22,859 nt of DNA from Didymodactylos carnosus (taxonomy: Eukaryota > Rotifera > Eurotatoria > Philodinida > Philodinidae), in contig CAJNOQ010002742.1 of NCBI GenBank assembly GCA_905250885.1, forward strand, positions 1-22,859, in the 5' to 3' direction. Positions 10,311 to 20,876 of the stretch are shown here, in pieces. The notes beneath the pieces are model-generated. The model was not told the origin of the DNA, searched no databases, and saw nothing but the letters and a program-made list of their open reading frames with translations. The stretch's first letter is position 1. Each line of letters opens with the position of its first letter. The position numbers were made by a program, and so were the translations under genes.

Positions 10311-11147
10311 TTACTGGCATTGTGCAATAGTCTGATCTAATGCATTTCTGATCAGTTCCAATGGAAATGAGCCCTCGATTGGTTGAGCAATGTACGAGAG
10401 GTTTTTCATTTGATCGATCACATAAAATCTAATCGGCCAAGAAGCATACATCTGACTGAACGGATTGTTTCGTGAAACAGGATCAATAAACAACGAAATA
10501 CGATATCCCGTTGCCTTAATGAAATCATCAGCAATACGAATTCGATCAGCATCCGATTTCGGTTGCTGGTAGCATATGCGACTACCAATCGGCCTGGAAA
10601 ATGAAGCAAATTACCATGATATATTAGCCCGATTCATGCGAGTTCGAGTATAAAATAAGAAAGGTACTTTTATTTGTCGACTTACCATTCATCAGCTGCA
10701 TGAGCTTCTTCAATATAGACGGTGATAATATCAGCACGATCATGGTAAATATCCAGTATCTGATTCATTTGTGGCACCAGACCACGAAACGGTGGTCAGG
10801 TATACGAACCAGCAATAATTAATAAAGGTCGACTGTGATGCTGAGATAGTAAAGAAACAAATTCACCATCCATATTCAATAGTTCGACGTCAATCGCCGG
10901 ATCACCATTTCTCAAATCTCCTATCCTAGCACGATTATGCCGAATGTAGAGGGATAGCGCACGAAATTCAACATCATCGGCATATAACTGATGAGCACAA
11001 CGTATGATTCTAAAAGAACATTAAATGTTAACCAGTATGATATAGGATTTCATCAATTTCGGTGTTGCTATAAGCTGATACAATTTCTGTTGATACCAAA
11101 CTAAATACGTACCGGTCCCTATCCACCACAGTCGAAACGGGTGCCAA
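10311..11147 (-). CDS. Iodothyronine deiodinase-like selenoprotein (5' end not resolved)
   Basis: Thioredoxin-fold deiodinases remove iodine from thyroid-type hormones using a selenocysteine. Exons are about 11113-11147 (start uncertain), 10686-11009 and 10311-10593, with introns 11010-11112 (103 bp) and 10594-10685 (92 bp); splice phases join cleanly. The middle exon has GDPAIDVELLNMDGE, then SRPLLIIAGSYT, an in-frame TGA at 10796-10798, and PPFRGL. This matches the family active site, where the TGA encodes selenocysteine. Downstream come VYIEEAHAADEW, with the conserved E-E-A-H and D-x-W, and in the last exon MYASWPIRFYVI, the usual C-terminal signature. About 214 residues are visible against roughly 250-280 in the family, so the N-terminal membrane anchor is missing or on an unfound exon; an in-frame TAA lies just upstream of 11147. 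A SECIS candidate follows the stop. Substrate specificity outside vertebrates is unknown. Confidence 0.82.
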
Positions 11148-11697
11148 CTTTTATCGACTCTAAGAAAAATGAATGGCGGTTCGCACCCTTCCTAATGAAT
11201 TTTTGATTAGAATCTGTTGAAAACTGTGAATATGAAGTGTCACTCAGGCCCACAGCACCCAAAACCTGATTTTGCGTTACTTACTTAATTTGATAGATTT
11301 TCAAAGAGATTAAAAGTGTTGGTTAGACAAGATCCGAGAACACTGGCAAGTATTGGAAAATTTATGCTTGGATTCGCAAGAAGACTTTCGAGACAGTCAC
11401 GTTTCTAAGCTGTGTATATTACAGTTATACTAAACTTGGCTCAATACTCGTGCAGACTAAGGTATAAATGTGGTAGTAGTTTTAACGACGGGGTATAAAT
11501 GTTGAAATATTTGGTTACCATTTTTTCTGCAAGTATGATTACGATCAAACAGAATGTATAATTTACCATTTTGTAGATCATTGTCTCCTCTATGCAGAAC
11601 TCGAAAAGTTCGTTTTTTCATGAAAAGCAGGGTATCCTTATGTGATTTACGGAATGTTATTCAATCTGTCCGTCTGATACAATGTACTGTCGTTACT
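11148..11697. other. Intergenic; possible missing 5' exon of the deiodinase-like gene
   Basis: The minus strand has a protein-like open stretch of about 40 codons at about 11285-11405 (LESLLANPSINFPILASVL) that ends at TAA 11285-11287, so it does not splice in frame to the deiodinase-like exon at 11113-11147. No other gene is seen. The 3' UTR of the ubiquitin-domain gene should lie at the high-coordinate end. Confidence 0.35.
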
Positions 11698-13227
11698 TTA
11701 CCTCAAACCATGCTGGACTTCATCTTGTGTAGCATTGTCACCGATCGCTTCAGTAATTAGTTTCGTTTGTAGATCGGATATCATATCCATCCAATCAATG
11801 TCTTTTCGATCTTCGATACTAGCCAATAAATGTTGAGTTTCTGCATTGAGTCTCATTTGTTCTTCTTTAATGAGCAAATCTTTGAGTACATTACGCTCTA
11901 ATAAGCGATATACTCTCAGTTGCTCCGGGGAAGATGATTGTGATTGCTCGTTTAACACATCATCATCTTCAATGTCATCGTTGTCATTATCATCATCATC
12001 AATTGGCAAAATGATGGTTTTTAGGTTTGGAAGATTATTTGGCGTATAGATATTTGTAGTGCTACGATATAAAGTTAACAGAACAGTATGTGCTTGTAGA
12101 ATAGATTGTTGTAATTCAGCTGATGATAAGTGATCGGCATTATCCATGTCTTCAAGCTTGAGTGCAAGGACATCTTTAACTGCTTCGGCATCATGATAAG
12201 CAAGATTTCGAAAATCTTGTCGACCACTAGTAAAATGGTACATTCCGCCTTTCAAACGCTTTATGATATGCAACGTAGATTCCTTTTGTATATTGTAGTC
12301 ACTAAAAGTTCTGTGATCTTCTAGCTGTTTGCCAGCACATATAAGATGTTGTTGATCTACAGGAATACCTTCCTTGTCTTCTATTAATTGTTTCAGGGTA
12401 CCTATATTCATGGTAGAATTCACAGTTAAACCAAGAGTCCGTCCAGTTAAAGTTTTAATAAATATTTGAAAATCAGTACCGGAATCTGTGACCCTAGTCT
12501 TCAAGGAGAAAACAAAATTATGTGAGATTAGAGGAAATGTATGAGCAATAATTACCTTTTCTTTACTGACTTTTGCCATTAAGACACAATTATCTTGATA
12601 CAACCGGCATGACATAATTGTATCTTCCGAATTTAGCACTGTACCTTCAGCCCAATCTTTTTCGTTCGGTTTCAGACGTTCATTTAATGTACATGATCTG
12701 AATTCCATACTAGCAAATTGTTCATGTATGGCTATTTGCATTTTGATTTTCTCCAAATTATCCATTAATAGAACATTTAGTACAAGTTTTCCAAGAGTGG
12801 AACTCTCATAACTTCCAAGCCATACAGTTAATTTACCATATGCAATAAATCGGCTACTACTTACATAGCAAGATACAGTCGATCGTAGCTTGCAATCGGC
12901 TATTGGCGAGATAATATTCTGCTCCATAGTACCAATTTCCGTCCACTGTTGCAGATATCTTGGTACGTAATCCTTCTTATATTTTCTTATTATATTATTG
13001 ATCAATTTATGATCCATGTATTCATTGATTATTGGATTACCATATGGATCAATAAACGTTAATGAAAGGAATTTCAATTGATCTCGCGTTTTCTTTTCAT
13101 TTGCCATTCGACTTTGAAGTACATTTTCGATTTTTGCCACTTGATTTTGAATCGCTTGAATTTGAAAGATTAAGTTTTCATAAACAAAGGAAGATATTAC
13201 CGGTGCAATGGCAGCAACAGCTGCCAT
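11698..13227 (-). CDS. Large protein with an internal ubiquitin unit
   Basis: A single-exon coding region of 509 residues. Residues 253-328 form a 76-residue ubiquitin fold starting [10 protein letters not shown] and containing [30 protein letters not shown] and ending RLKGG, so it is ubiquitin-like along its whole length and keeps the diglycine. The protein continues after the GG for 181 more residues. The N-terminal 250 residues are unrecognised; residues 20-50 look coiled-coil. After ubiquitin comes [11 protein letters not shown], then an acidic run at about 410-423 rich in Asp, and a charged helical segment at about 435-475. A 5' UTR intron is likely: GTAAGT at 13424 and acceptor TCCTTTTAG ending at 13255, 27 bases before the ATG. 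Whether a deubiquitinase can cut after the GG, or the unit is only a binding module, cannot be told. Confidence 0.85.
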   Translation of the reverse strand: MAAVAAIAPVISSFVYENLIFQIQAIQNQVAKIENVLQSRMANEKKTRDQLKFLSLTFIDPYGNPIINEYMDHKLINNIIRKYKKDYVPRYLQQWTEIGTMEQNIISPIADCKLRSTVSCYVSSSRFIAYGKLTVWLGSYESSTLGKLVLNVLLMDNLEKIKMQIAIHEQFASMEFRSCTLNERLKPNEKDWAEGTVLNSEDTIMSCRLYQDNCVLMAKVSKEKVIIAHTFPLISHNFVFSLKTRVTDSGTDFQIFIKTLTGRTLGLTVNSTMNIGTLKQLIEDKEGIPVDQQHLICAGKQLEDHRTFSDYNIQKESTLHIIKRLKGGMYHFTSGRQDFRNLAYHDAEAVKDVLALKLEDMDNADHLSSAELQQSILQAHTVLLTLYRSTTNIYTPNNLPNLKTIILPIDDDDNDNDDIEDDDVLNEQSQSSSPEQLRVYRLLERNVLKDLLIKEEQMRLNAETQHLLASIEDRKDIDWMDMISDLQTKLITEAIGDNATQDEVQHGLR

Positions 13228-13254
13228 TGTATTTATTTATAATCGACTAGTAAC

Positions 13255-13424
13255 CTAAAAGGAGATAATTGTATTAATGCAAACTAATCACAATGCAAAC
13301 AATTGTTTTCTAACAGAATTGTTATTCATTACCAGTTGCATGAAAGAATTTCTTGTATATGCAAGTGAAGGGAAAAGTTCAGTTTGCAAAAAAATTGAGT
13401 CGTCTGATATAGGACGAGACTTAC
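13255..13424 (-). other. Probable 5' UTR intron of the ubiquitin-domain gene
   Basis: The minus strand has TTTTCTG|GTAAGTCTCG at 13425/13424 and TCTCCTTTTAG|GTTACTAG at 13255/13254, enclosing 170 bp. The downstream leader contains a TAG before the ATG at 13227, so the upstream exon would be non-coding. The upstream exon would lie against, or extend into, the outer end of the palindrome at 13457. Confidence 0.5.
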
Positions 13425-13456
13425 CAGAAAAGATAAGAAGAACAAGATACAAGTAA

Positions 13457-14946
13457 GGTATGGAGAAAAAGTTCACAGAACGTTTGTAATCGATATATCT
13501 CTGCAATCACTCAAGTATTTTTAACAAGTAAACAGCCATTTTAAAGAGCATTTGAAACTGTTCTTATGCAAAACAGTGCAAAAATGAGGATGACAGCTCA
13601 AGAAATAAGAAAGATATGCATGTGAGAATATTATGAACCCGTTTTAGGATGATTTTTGAACACTTGTTGCAAAAACCTTTGCACTAAATGTTTAATCAAT
13701 TTTCGATGTACTCTACTAGAATCAGCATTTCATGCTCCTTCCAGATGTATGTTTAAATTTTTTTTCTGACTTATGGTTGGGTTTGTTAAAAGGAAATCCT
13801 TGAAAGAACCAAAAGCGATATTTGTATAAAATGCTCTCTCTGTCCACAGATCTTACAGGGTAGGAGATAATATTATTCCAGCTCATATTTCAAGATATAT
13901 CAAATGAATTTTATACCAAATGAAAGTCCGTCAAAAACGGAATTTAGGAGTATGACTGGTCATTCATAAGAGAAAAATGAACTATAGAAATACGAAAAGT
14001 TTCATGCGATTCGACACTCACTTGGGTGGGTAGTCATTCACAAAAACATAAAGTTCTCAGAGATTTTTTTGTTTATCGGACTTTGTAGAGCTTTCTTTGC
14101 TGATCATTTTGCTAAAAAATCTTTTTCGGTTTGGCCAATAAATAACAGTACTAAGGTCAAAATACCCAAAAATATATTAACAGTATTGGTCAGAACAGTC
14201 TGAAGTTTTCGGTATTTTGACCCTAGCACCGTTATTTATCGATCAAATTTGTAAAATGTTTTTACCAAAATGATCAGTGTAGAAAGCTCTACAAAGTTCA
14301 ATAGACAAAAGCATTTTCCGAGAACTGTTTTTTCTTGGTTAACCACCGGTGAAAGGCCCGGTTATACGACTAAAACTTTAAACTTTCCATATTTCTATAG
14401 TGCATTCTTCTCTTATGAATGACCAGTCATACTCCTAAATTCCGTTTTTGACGGGCTTTCATTTGGTATAAAATTCATTTGATATATCTTGAAATATGAG
14501 CTGGAATAATATTATCTCCTACCCTGTAAGATCTGTGAACAAAGAGAGCATTTTATACAAATATCGCTTTTGGTTCTTTCAAGGATTTCCTTTTAATAAA
14601 CCTAACTATAAGTCAGAAAAAATTTAAACATACATCTGGAAAGAGCATACAATGCTGATTCTAGTAGAGTACTTTTGATTCTCTCGAATCAGTTATAAAG
14701 GATCGAAAATTAATTAAACATTTAGCGCAAAGATTTTTTGCAATAAGTGTAAAAAAATCATCCTAAAACAGGTTCATAATATTCTCACATGCAGATCTCT
14801 CTTATTTCTTGAGTTGTCATCTTCATTTTTGCACCATAAACACAGTTTCAAATGCTCTTTAAAATAGCTATTTACTTGTTGAAAATACTTGAGTGATTGC
14901 AGAGATATATCGATTACAAAAGTTCTGTGAACTTTTTCTCCGTACC
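13457..14946. repeat. 1.5-kb palindromic foldback element, about 0.7-kb arms
   Basis: The left arm (13457-14166) and right arm (14211-14946) are imperfect reverse complements over their whole length. The 12-base block ggtcaaaatacc at the inner ends is exact, as are long blocks around the TTTTATACAAATAT-type and GATATATC sequences. The coordinate sums drift by about 26 along the arms, showing small indels. The spacer is about 44 bp. No coding sequence is seen. The element sits immediately upstream of the ubiquitin-domain gene. No clear target duplication was identified, so the exact ends may be off by some tens of bases. Confidence 0.88.
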
Positions 14947-15773
14947 TGATATTTACTGATCTAATACGCATATAGATACAGCGACGAAAACTATTTTCTC
15001 TAGCTATTGCAACAACTGCTGAACTGCAGTTTCACTCCCATTTTGTTGAAATAAAGCAATAGCAACTGTCAGATCTCAAAATCTTTATCTCTTAACTGAG
15101 TTTAGTAGAATACAATATACAAAAAATTCTCTGTAAGTTCAACGCTATAAGATTTGTAAACTGTCGGCGTTAAAGTAAATTTTAGAATCACCAAAAGTTT
15201 TTAAATGCATATGATCCATCATCTATTATTATTCGCACGGCTCTAGCATATGTTTTTCTGTAGTTCGAGAAATGGACCTCATTCCTTCCTCCCTCCTTTC
15301 TTTAATTCCATTCCATTTCTGTTTTTATATTTCAAGCAAAAGAACGTGTATGTTAATATTACTGAAGTCAATCAAAAACTTACCACGGAATTATAGTTTT
15401 TCTATTCACAGTGTGAAGTTAATCATTTTAGTCATTCAAATCTTTAATATTCAAGACAAAGCTACCTAAACTTACTAGTGTGACTTTCTCGATGGAGATG
15501 TTTGCCATTGACATCCTCATTGGGTTATGCCTGATGATGCCTAATCTAGAGAGAGGAGAGAATCCTCTAAACATTTTGAAAAATAGAAAGAGCGAGAACA
15601 GACTGTAAACAGAACGTGAAAAGAATATATTCTGATTTTCGTAGGACAATACTGTTTTCAGATGTATCCTTTCTAAATGATCTTTGCTTTGTTTTAATTA
15701 TTTTCTATGAATCAATCTAGATGACAATATTCACATTTCAGTTCTTTCCATGCAATCGATGAGTACCTTATAT
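14947..15773. other. Intergenic, nothing recognised
   Basis: AT-rich sequence with only short frames (under 75 codons) and no domain. A heptamer pair CTATTGC/GCAATAG spaced about 55 bp apart lies near 15005-15065. Confidence 0.45.
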
Positions 15774-15811
15774 CAGAGGTGGGCGACGGACAAGAATCCT
15801 CGTGAGGCCTC

Positions 15812-15890
15812 GCGGGGAAGAATTTTTGGAAACCTGACGAGGGGCGGGGCGACGACGAGGAAAGAACTGCATGAGGCGAAGCCCGCGGGG
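15812..15890 (+). repeat. Subterminal direct repeat, left copy
   Basis: A 79-bp GC-rich unit from GCGGGGAAGAATTTTTGG to AGCCCGCGGGG. It matches the copy at 16475-16553 with roughly a dozen differences, in direct rather than inverted orientation. Confidence 0.85.
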
Positions 15891-16474
15891 GACATTTTTG
15901 TTTCTTAGCGAAAGACGAAATGGAAACGCTAGACGGAATTCTTTTCAGTTCAACTGAAAAATACGTATGTTTAGTAGAGGACATCAGTTTCCTCAAGTGG
16001 AAGCTAAAGCTCTAACAGTAACAGTTGTATATTGTAAAGGCTATTTCTATCCTATTTTATTTATTATTCTGTCTTCGTGTTACGTGCTCTGTATATAAGA
16101 CACATAAGACATCCTAGTTATTTGATTTTCTCTTTTGCGGATTTTCTCTCTCTCTCATTTTGCTTTGTTACTTCACTACATCAGTTCTACGAATGGGTCG
16201 AAAATGGCGCAAGCGGCGGTAAAGAGTTAATAGAACAATCTGTTCAGTGTATCTGTTTTCTCTTTCTTTCTTCTCTTTTGTTTTCTACTGTCGTTTCTTT
16301 CGTTTTCTTGCGCATATGTATATCTAGGGTTGATTGTCAGCAATTTGTTATATTAGCATCTTAATGTTTAGTGCACCGGACTCAGGAGGATCGGTGAAGA
16401 CGTGGGAAAAACTTTGTCAATAGTTGACGATGGATGAGGCGGTGACAAGGCAGAAAGCTTACGGGGCGGAGCCC

Positions 16475-16553
16475 GCAGGGAAGAATTTTTGAAAACTTGA
16501 CGAGGGACGGGGTGATGACGAGGTAAGAACTACACGAGACGGAGCCCGCGGGG
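16475..16553 (+). repeat. Subterminal direct repeat, right copy
   Basis: Same length and orientation as the unit at 15812-15890. A partial preceding unit ending GGCGGAGCCCGCAGGG (about 16436-16480) overlaps its start, so the right side looks like a short tandem array. Confidence 0.85.
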
Positions 16554-16582
16554 TGCTAAAAACAGTCCATCGCCCACCTCTG

Positions 16583-18663
16583 CTTTAAATATCATCTTTG
16601 GATCGCGTTTTATTAAACCCTTCATCTATTTTCTCTCGACAGTTTCTTGATATTTATCAAAAATGCTTCATCGTATTTCCATCTTATATGTATATAATAA
16701 GAAGGTTAGATACTGCCGAAATATACCTTCCTCAGAATTTGCCCGATCGTGTTTTTACTTTTCTGTTCGCCAAGAATCAATTTATTGGCATTTGATGAGA
16801 CATTCAAAGATTCTTTAAGATTTTAAGCGAACATTATTAAAAGTCTTGATACGTTCTTGTAGCATTCTAACAGATACTTACCTAATCTTAAAAAAGGCTT
16901 AGATAAATAAAAACGTATATTTTTATAAGACTTTACTAAGATCTTAACGGAACTCGAGTGAATTCTACAATATGAGCATTGCTACGTCTTCTTTCTAGAT
17001 TGTACTAATCGTTATTAAGAAGACATATAAAAAATAACTAAGCTTTAAAAATGATTACCTTTCTAGCTGTCTCTTAGAAGCAAATATCTGATAAATAGCA
17101 GTTTACTTGTCGTTGTGTTAAAGACACATTATTTGAGCTTGAAATGACACCCAAAGACTAACCTTTTTCTACAGAATAATAAATTTCTTTTTCAATTGTT
17201 TTTTCCCTTTTTCACGACAAAATCTTTATGACGCGAATTTGATGTAATAAATGAGAAACACACATCAAACATTTCTATTACGTCCTTTAATGTAATGTCA
17301 CAATAATTGTGCAATTTTGTTTGCTCATTAATCACTGTGGGTGATGTCATGAAAGAAGAAAGCAAATGAAATCAAAAACATTACCTTGCATAATGTTTTC
17401 TGTTTTGTTTGATGGTTTTTGCGCTGAAAGGGGTCATATTTACCAATAATCAGTCTGATAGCATTAAACATCTAATTGCTGAACTAAGAGACGCCTACGG
17501 AGCCATCTGATGCATCAGCCGTCAAGTATATATCTCCTAATTCTGGAAACTTCTTCAATTCGCACATTCAGTCGGTACTGACAAATTGATCCACAAAGTA
17601 GTAGAAATGATCCCGAGAGTGTCTACTGTGTAATCTTGCGCTTATCCAATAATATGAATCGCTATGATAATATGTTTCATGTATTTCGGCACAATGCTTT
17701 GTATTGGAGGCCCATAGGATTGGGTGAAGGAACATTGGGATGGAAAAGAAACGGTTGATCCAAAGAATTCGGGAGATTTTTTCCAAATTAATTGACTTTC
17801 AATTGACTTTTGTACGTGTTAACCAAAGGTATTGTAGATGCGTAACAACGATGACACTAAACTATGTTACTTTCTGTTAGGCTCTGCTGTTCATATAAGA
17901 TGCACTCACAAACGAGAGAAAAGTATAATACCTTTATAACAGAACGAAGCAAAATGGTGGTAAGAGTAATACACCGTAATTTGCATATATAAACAAGCTT
18001 TGAATTTATTGCACAGAAACTAGAGTTTATATCACATGTGTAAGACCAGAGTCAGACTCTACGTGACGTCTCTTTAATAATCTCTTTTCTCTCCAAAACT
18101 TCCTCTAGCGTGAGCGCGTGCCGAGCTTTAGAAGCAAATCGAATCCATACTAAACGCGTATGAACGTTCTGTCGATAAATGCATAATCAAGAACCTCATC
18201 AGAAGCAAGTAAACATATGTACCTATAGAAGTAGAAAAACTGGATTCAAAATGTTTTAAAGTGTGCTCTACAAAGTGGTCGAAAAAAATGGATGGGAAGA
18301 CTGCCCCCTTAAGTGCAACTATCAGGCAGCAGGACAGGATTCTCAAAGGTGGTTTTGCCATTAGGCATGAGCCAGTTAAAAACCGGTCTGTTTAGCAACA
18401 TTTGTAGCGGTTTTTGCAGATGATGTAGTTCTAAAAAATAATGCCTTTATGGATGATCTAATCTAGTTACAAATCGATGTGTCGATTATTATTCTGTATT
18501 TTTACAAAAGTTTCTCCTAAACCGCAGTATTTACGCGAAGTTTTACAACAAAAGTTTTATAAAAAAGGTAATATTCTTTAAAAATCAAGAAGGTAAAAAT
18601 TTAAAACTCAAGAAAGTAGAAAATCGCTGATAAATTCGTATATGGATCAACTGAAAATCGTTC
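16583..18663. other. Long intergenic stretch with faint coding-like scraps
   Basis: No gene can be supported. Weak inverted similarity exists around 16830-16945 (AAAGTCTTGATACGTT against AACGTATATTTTTATAAGAC). Short protein-like runs occur on both strands at about 17430-17790 and on minus at about 18110-18390, each interrupted by stops and without a recognised domain. They may be remnants of old genes or elements. Confidence 0.4.
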
Positions 18664-18669
18664 TTTATT
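18664..18669 (-). terminator. Candidate polyadenylation signal AATAAA
   Basis: The minus strand reads AATAAA about 55 bp after the stop of the Mab-21-like sequence, a plausible spacing for its 3' end. Confidence 0.4.
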
Positions 18670-18722
18670 TTCTACAACTTATTGTCAAGTTTACGGTGTA
18701 CAGACAATTCTCGTATTTGTTC

Positions 18723-20348
18723 TTAAAAGCAGTTGGATGGAGATTCTATATCATCTAAAAAAGTGTGAATAAATCTATTTATTACGATTGTTGAAGTGTA
18801 TTTTGATAATATTGTTGTATTACTACTTAAAGTACATACAATTGTTATTGAAAGAAATAATGCCATAATTAAATACATAAATGTCACAACGTTTGCTGAT
18901 TGTATAGATATTTGTATGCTGTTAGTTAACACAAAATGGTCTTCCCATTCGTTCCACCATTTTCTGTTTGCTGGTATCATCATCGTCAGACTTTGAAAGT
19001 ATTTTGATACTTCTAAATAATTAATATCGTTATTAATACCTTCTGTTAACCGTACTTGTTTCTTCCAGTTTTTTAATTTTTCATATGCTAATCCAAGTAA
19101 TTCGCATGGATACCCATCTAAAATATTTATATGCGTTAAAAAGTAATGTTTACAGGAATGAGTTTTTAAACAATTCAAAGTAAAGTTAGTCCACTTCGTT
19201 GCCAAATCGTCTGTTGTTAATGAAACAGTTAGTTTTTCAATTTCACATAACCATAAAATAGTTGTTTTAATAAGATACGCTGGCAAATATATTTCATTTA
19301 CTGTTACTTGTTTCAAACAACCATAATAAATACATCTGGCAATTTTACATAGATTTTGCTCAACGATTGAACGTTGATGTGCAAGTGTCTTTTCAATGTC
19401 TGAAAACGAATAACGAAACTCAAAATTAGCTTCATTTTCTGCAGTTTTTTTCGACCATTTTGGAATAATACAGACGACACTTTTTCTAACGAATTCATAT
19501 AAAACAGGACGGTTGTGTTTAAGTCGTTCAATAAATGGATTTAATATCATTGGCCAAAATGTCAGTTGTTATGCTGGAACATTATCAACATCATCCTTTT
19601 CCATGTTAATATTGAGTAATTATAGTATCAAGCTTGATATCAAGCTTTCGAATAAATGTGATGCTGGAGTGTCTATAAGACTTTTCAATAATTTGAACGT
19701 CGGAACATCAAATGTTGTATTTTCTATTGTTTCTAACATTTGTAGCAAATGTTTAAATTTAGCAATTAAGTAGGATACATAACGTTGATCTTCAATCGTT
19801 TGTTCTTTTAACCTTTCTAAAACTTTGCGTTTCATTCGATCTGAGCTCATTAGTTTATACTTAGATGTGCAGCAATAAACACTTGCACTACTCGCACTGA
19901 AAGGATAATCTGATGTAATACCAAGTGATACATCTCGATTTTGAAGATCCTTGCATAGTTTTTCTTTCACCTTCGTTCCATTAATACAGTAACGACCCTA
20001 ACAATCATAATCTGATAAATCATTTAAATATGGTGTTGTTATACCGTTCCATTGAATTTTAATAAAATTCGATTCCTGATCTATTGGTAATATATCTGTT
20101 TCATTCGAAACAATTCCAAGAAGATAAATATAATCTAACTCACTCACAGAGTCTCCAGTTGCGTCTAGACATTTCATTAATAATCCACCTTCTTCTGCAC
20201 TACCATACAACAGACGTTTAGGAAACAGAGATGCTAAAAACATCTAAAAATAAATAAATAAATAAACATCAAATACCGTAGTAAGAGAATATTTAATAAA
20301 TATAAACAAACGAACCGTTGGTTCTACGAATAAAAGAGAAGAACTCAT
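18723..20348 (-). pseudogene. Mab-21/cGAS-like nucleotidyltransferase, broken by three in-frame stops
   Basis: Mab-21 proteins include nucleic-acid-sensing cGAS-like receptors and catalytically silent relatives. One frame runs from about 20243 to 18723 with no frameshift, but has TAG at 19998-20000 and TAA at 19620-19622 and 19569-19571. The N-terminal part has YGSAEEGG followed by SELDYIYLLG, matching the G-S and acidic-x-acidic nucleotidyltransferase motif. VDNVPA just before the third stop fits the third acidic position. QLTFWP and then the C-terminal helical part follow, with FSDIEKTLAHQ and LPAYLIKTTILWLCE typical of the family. A hydrophobic helix near the C-terminus (VVTFMYLIMALFLSITIVCT) could anchor it in a membrane. 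A 33-nt exon at 20316-20348 joined by a 72-bp intron is possible but weak. The expected N-terminal helix is missing, so the gene is also 5'-incomplete. Confidence 0.75.
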
Positions 20349-20876
20349 CTTTCCTAAAATTGTGATCGAAAGAAGTTGCTAGTAGGGGCCAGATGCCAGT
20401 CCTGGAGCTGTGCGGACATCCGATGCCATACCTAAGGGATGAAAAATTAAGAGGTCATTTGACTCCTGTTTTTAAGAGGACAATTTAAGCTATCTAATCT
20501 TGAATAAAAACTCTAGATTTCTCTTCTAAGTATTTGAGCCATGATCTGGATTTCCAGGAGTCTCTGGGAGATATATTTTATAGAAAGATTTTAAAAAGTC
20601 GTTGCTTAGGAAGCTCAATGATCTTGGTAAAAAACCTCAGACCTCGCGTACTGGTCGTTTGAAAGTTCTCGGAAGAATGGTCACTTACCCTCTTAAAACA
20701 ATTGCATCATTTGAGAAAGGTCATTGAAAGTTTTGAGTTTTAAATTTTTACTCTTTCTATGATTTATTTACAAATTTGTTATGTGTATCAAGTCTTTTGT
20801 TTCAAGAGCTATCCCCAACTTTCATACATCATTCGAATCACCATCCGACAGTGAACAAAAGTACGTATGGATTTAA
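20349..20876. other. Intergenic, nothing recognised
   Basis: No supportable frame. The acceptor-like TTTTAG just upstream of the candidate Mab-21 first exon lies at about 20354. Any further upstream exons of that gene should be here but were not found. Confidence 0.4.

Larger units (their letters stand above)
15774..16582. mobile_element. hAT-like non-autonomous DNA transposon
   Basis: The ends form a terminal inverted repeat of about 18 bp: CAGAGGTGGGCGACGGAC on the left and the reverse complement of CAGAGGTGGGCGATGGAC on the right. CAGAGGTGGGC resembles known hAT termini. The flanking 8-mers CCTTATAT (15766-15773) and CTTTAAAT (16583-16590) agree at six of eight positions, consistent with a decayed 8-bp duplication, the hAT size. 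The ends are strikingly GC-rich against the AT-rich surroundings. A 79-bp unit lies near each end in the same orientation (15812-15890 and 16475-16553), with a partial copy just before the right one. The interior has no transposase. Confidence 0.75.

Noticed and set aside
11285..11405. Minus-strand 40-codon stretch as first exon of the deiodinase-like gene
   Set aside because: It ends in TAA directly before the only good GTAAGT donor, and the phase does not join to the exon at 11113-11147.
13288..13506. Minus-strand 72-codon frame upstream of the ubiquitin-domain gene
   Set aside because: It runs through an apparent intron and the palindrome end; splicing at 13424 would place it in the leader, with a stop before the ATG.
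14774..14971. Minus-strand 65-codon frame
   Set aside because: It lies in the right arm of the 1.5-kb palindrome, with no domain.
19569..20000. Reassigned stop codons (a variant genetic code) to explain the three in-frame stops of the Mab-21-like gene
   Set aside because: TAA ends other apparently intact genes here (for example at 11698-11700 and the deiodinase-like stop at 10311-10313), so a general reassignment is unlikely.
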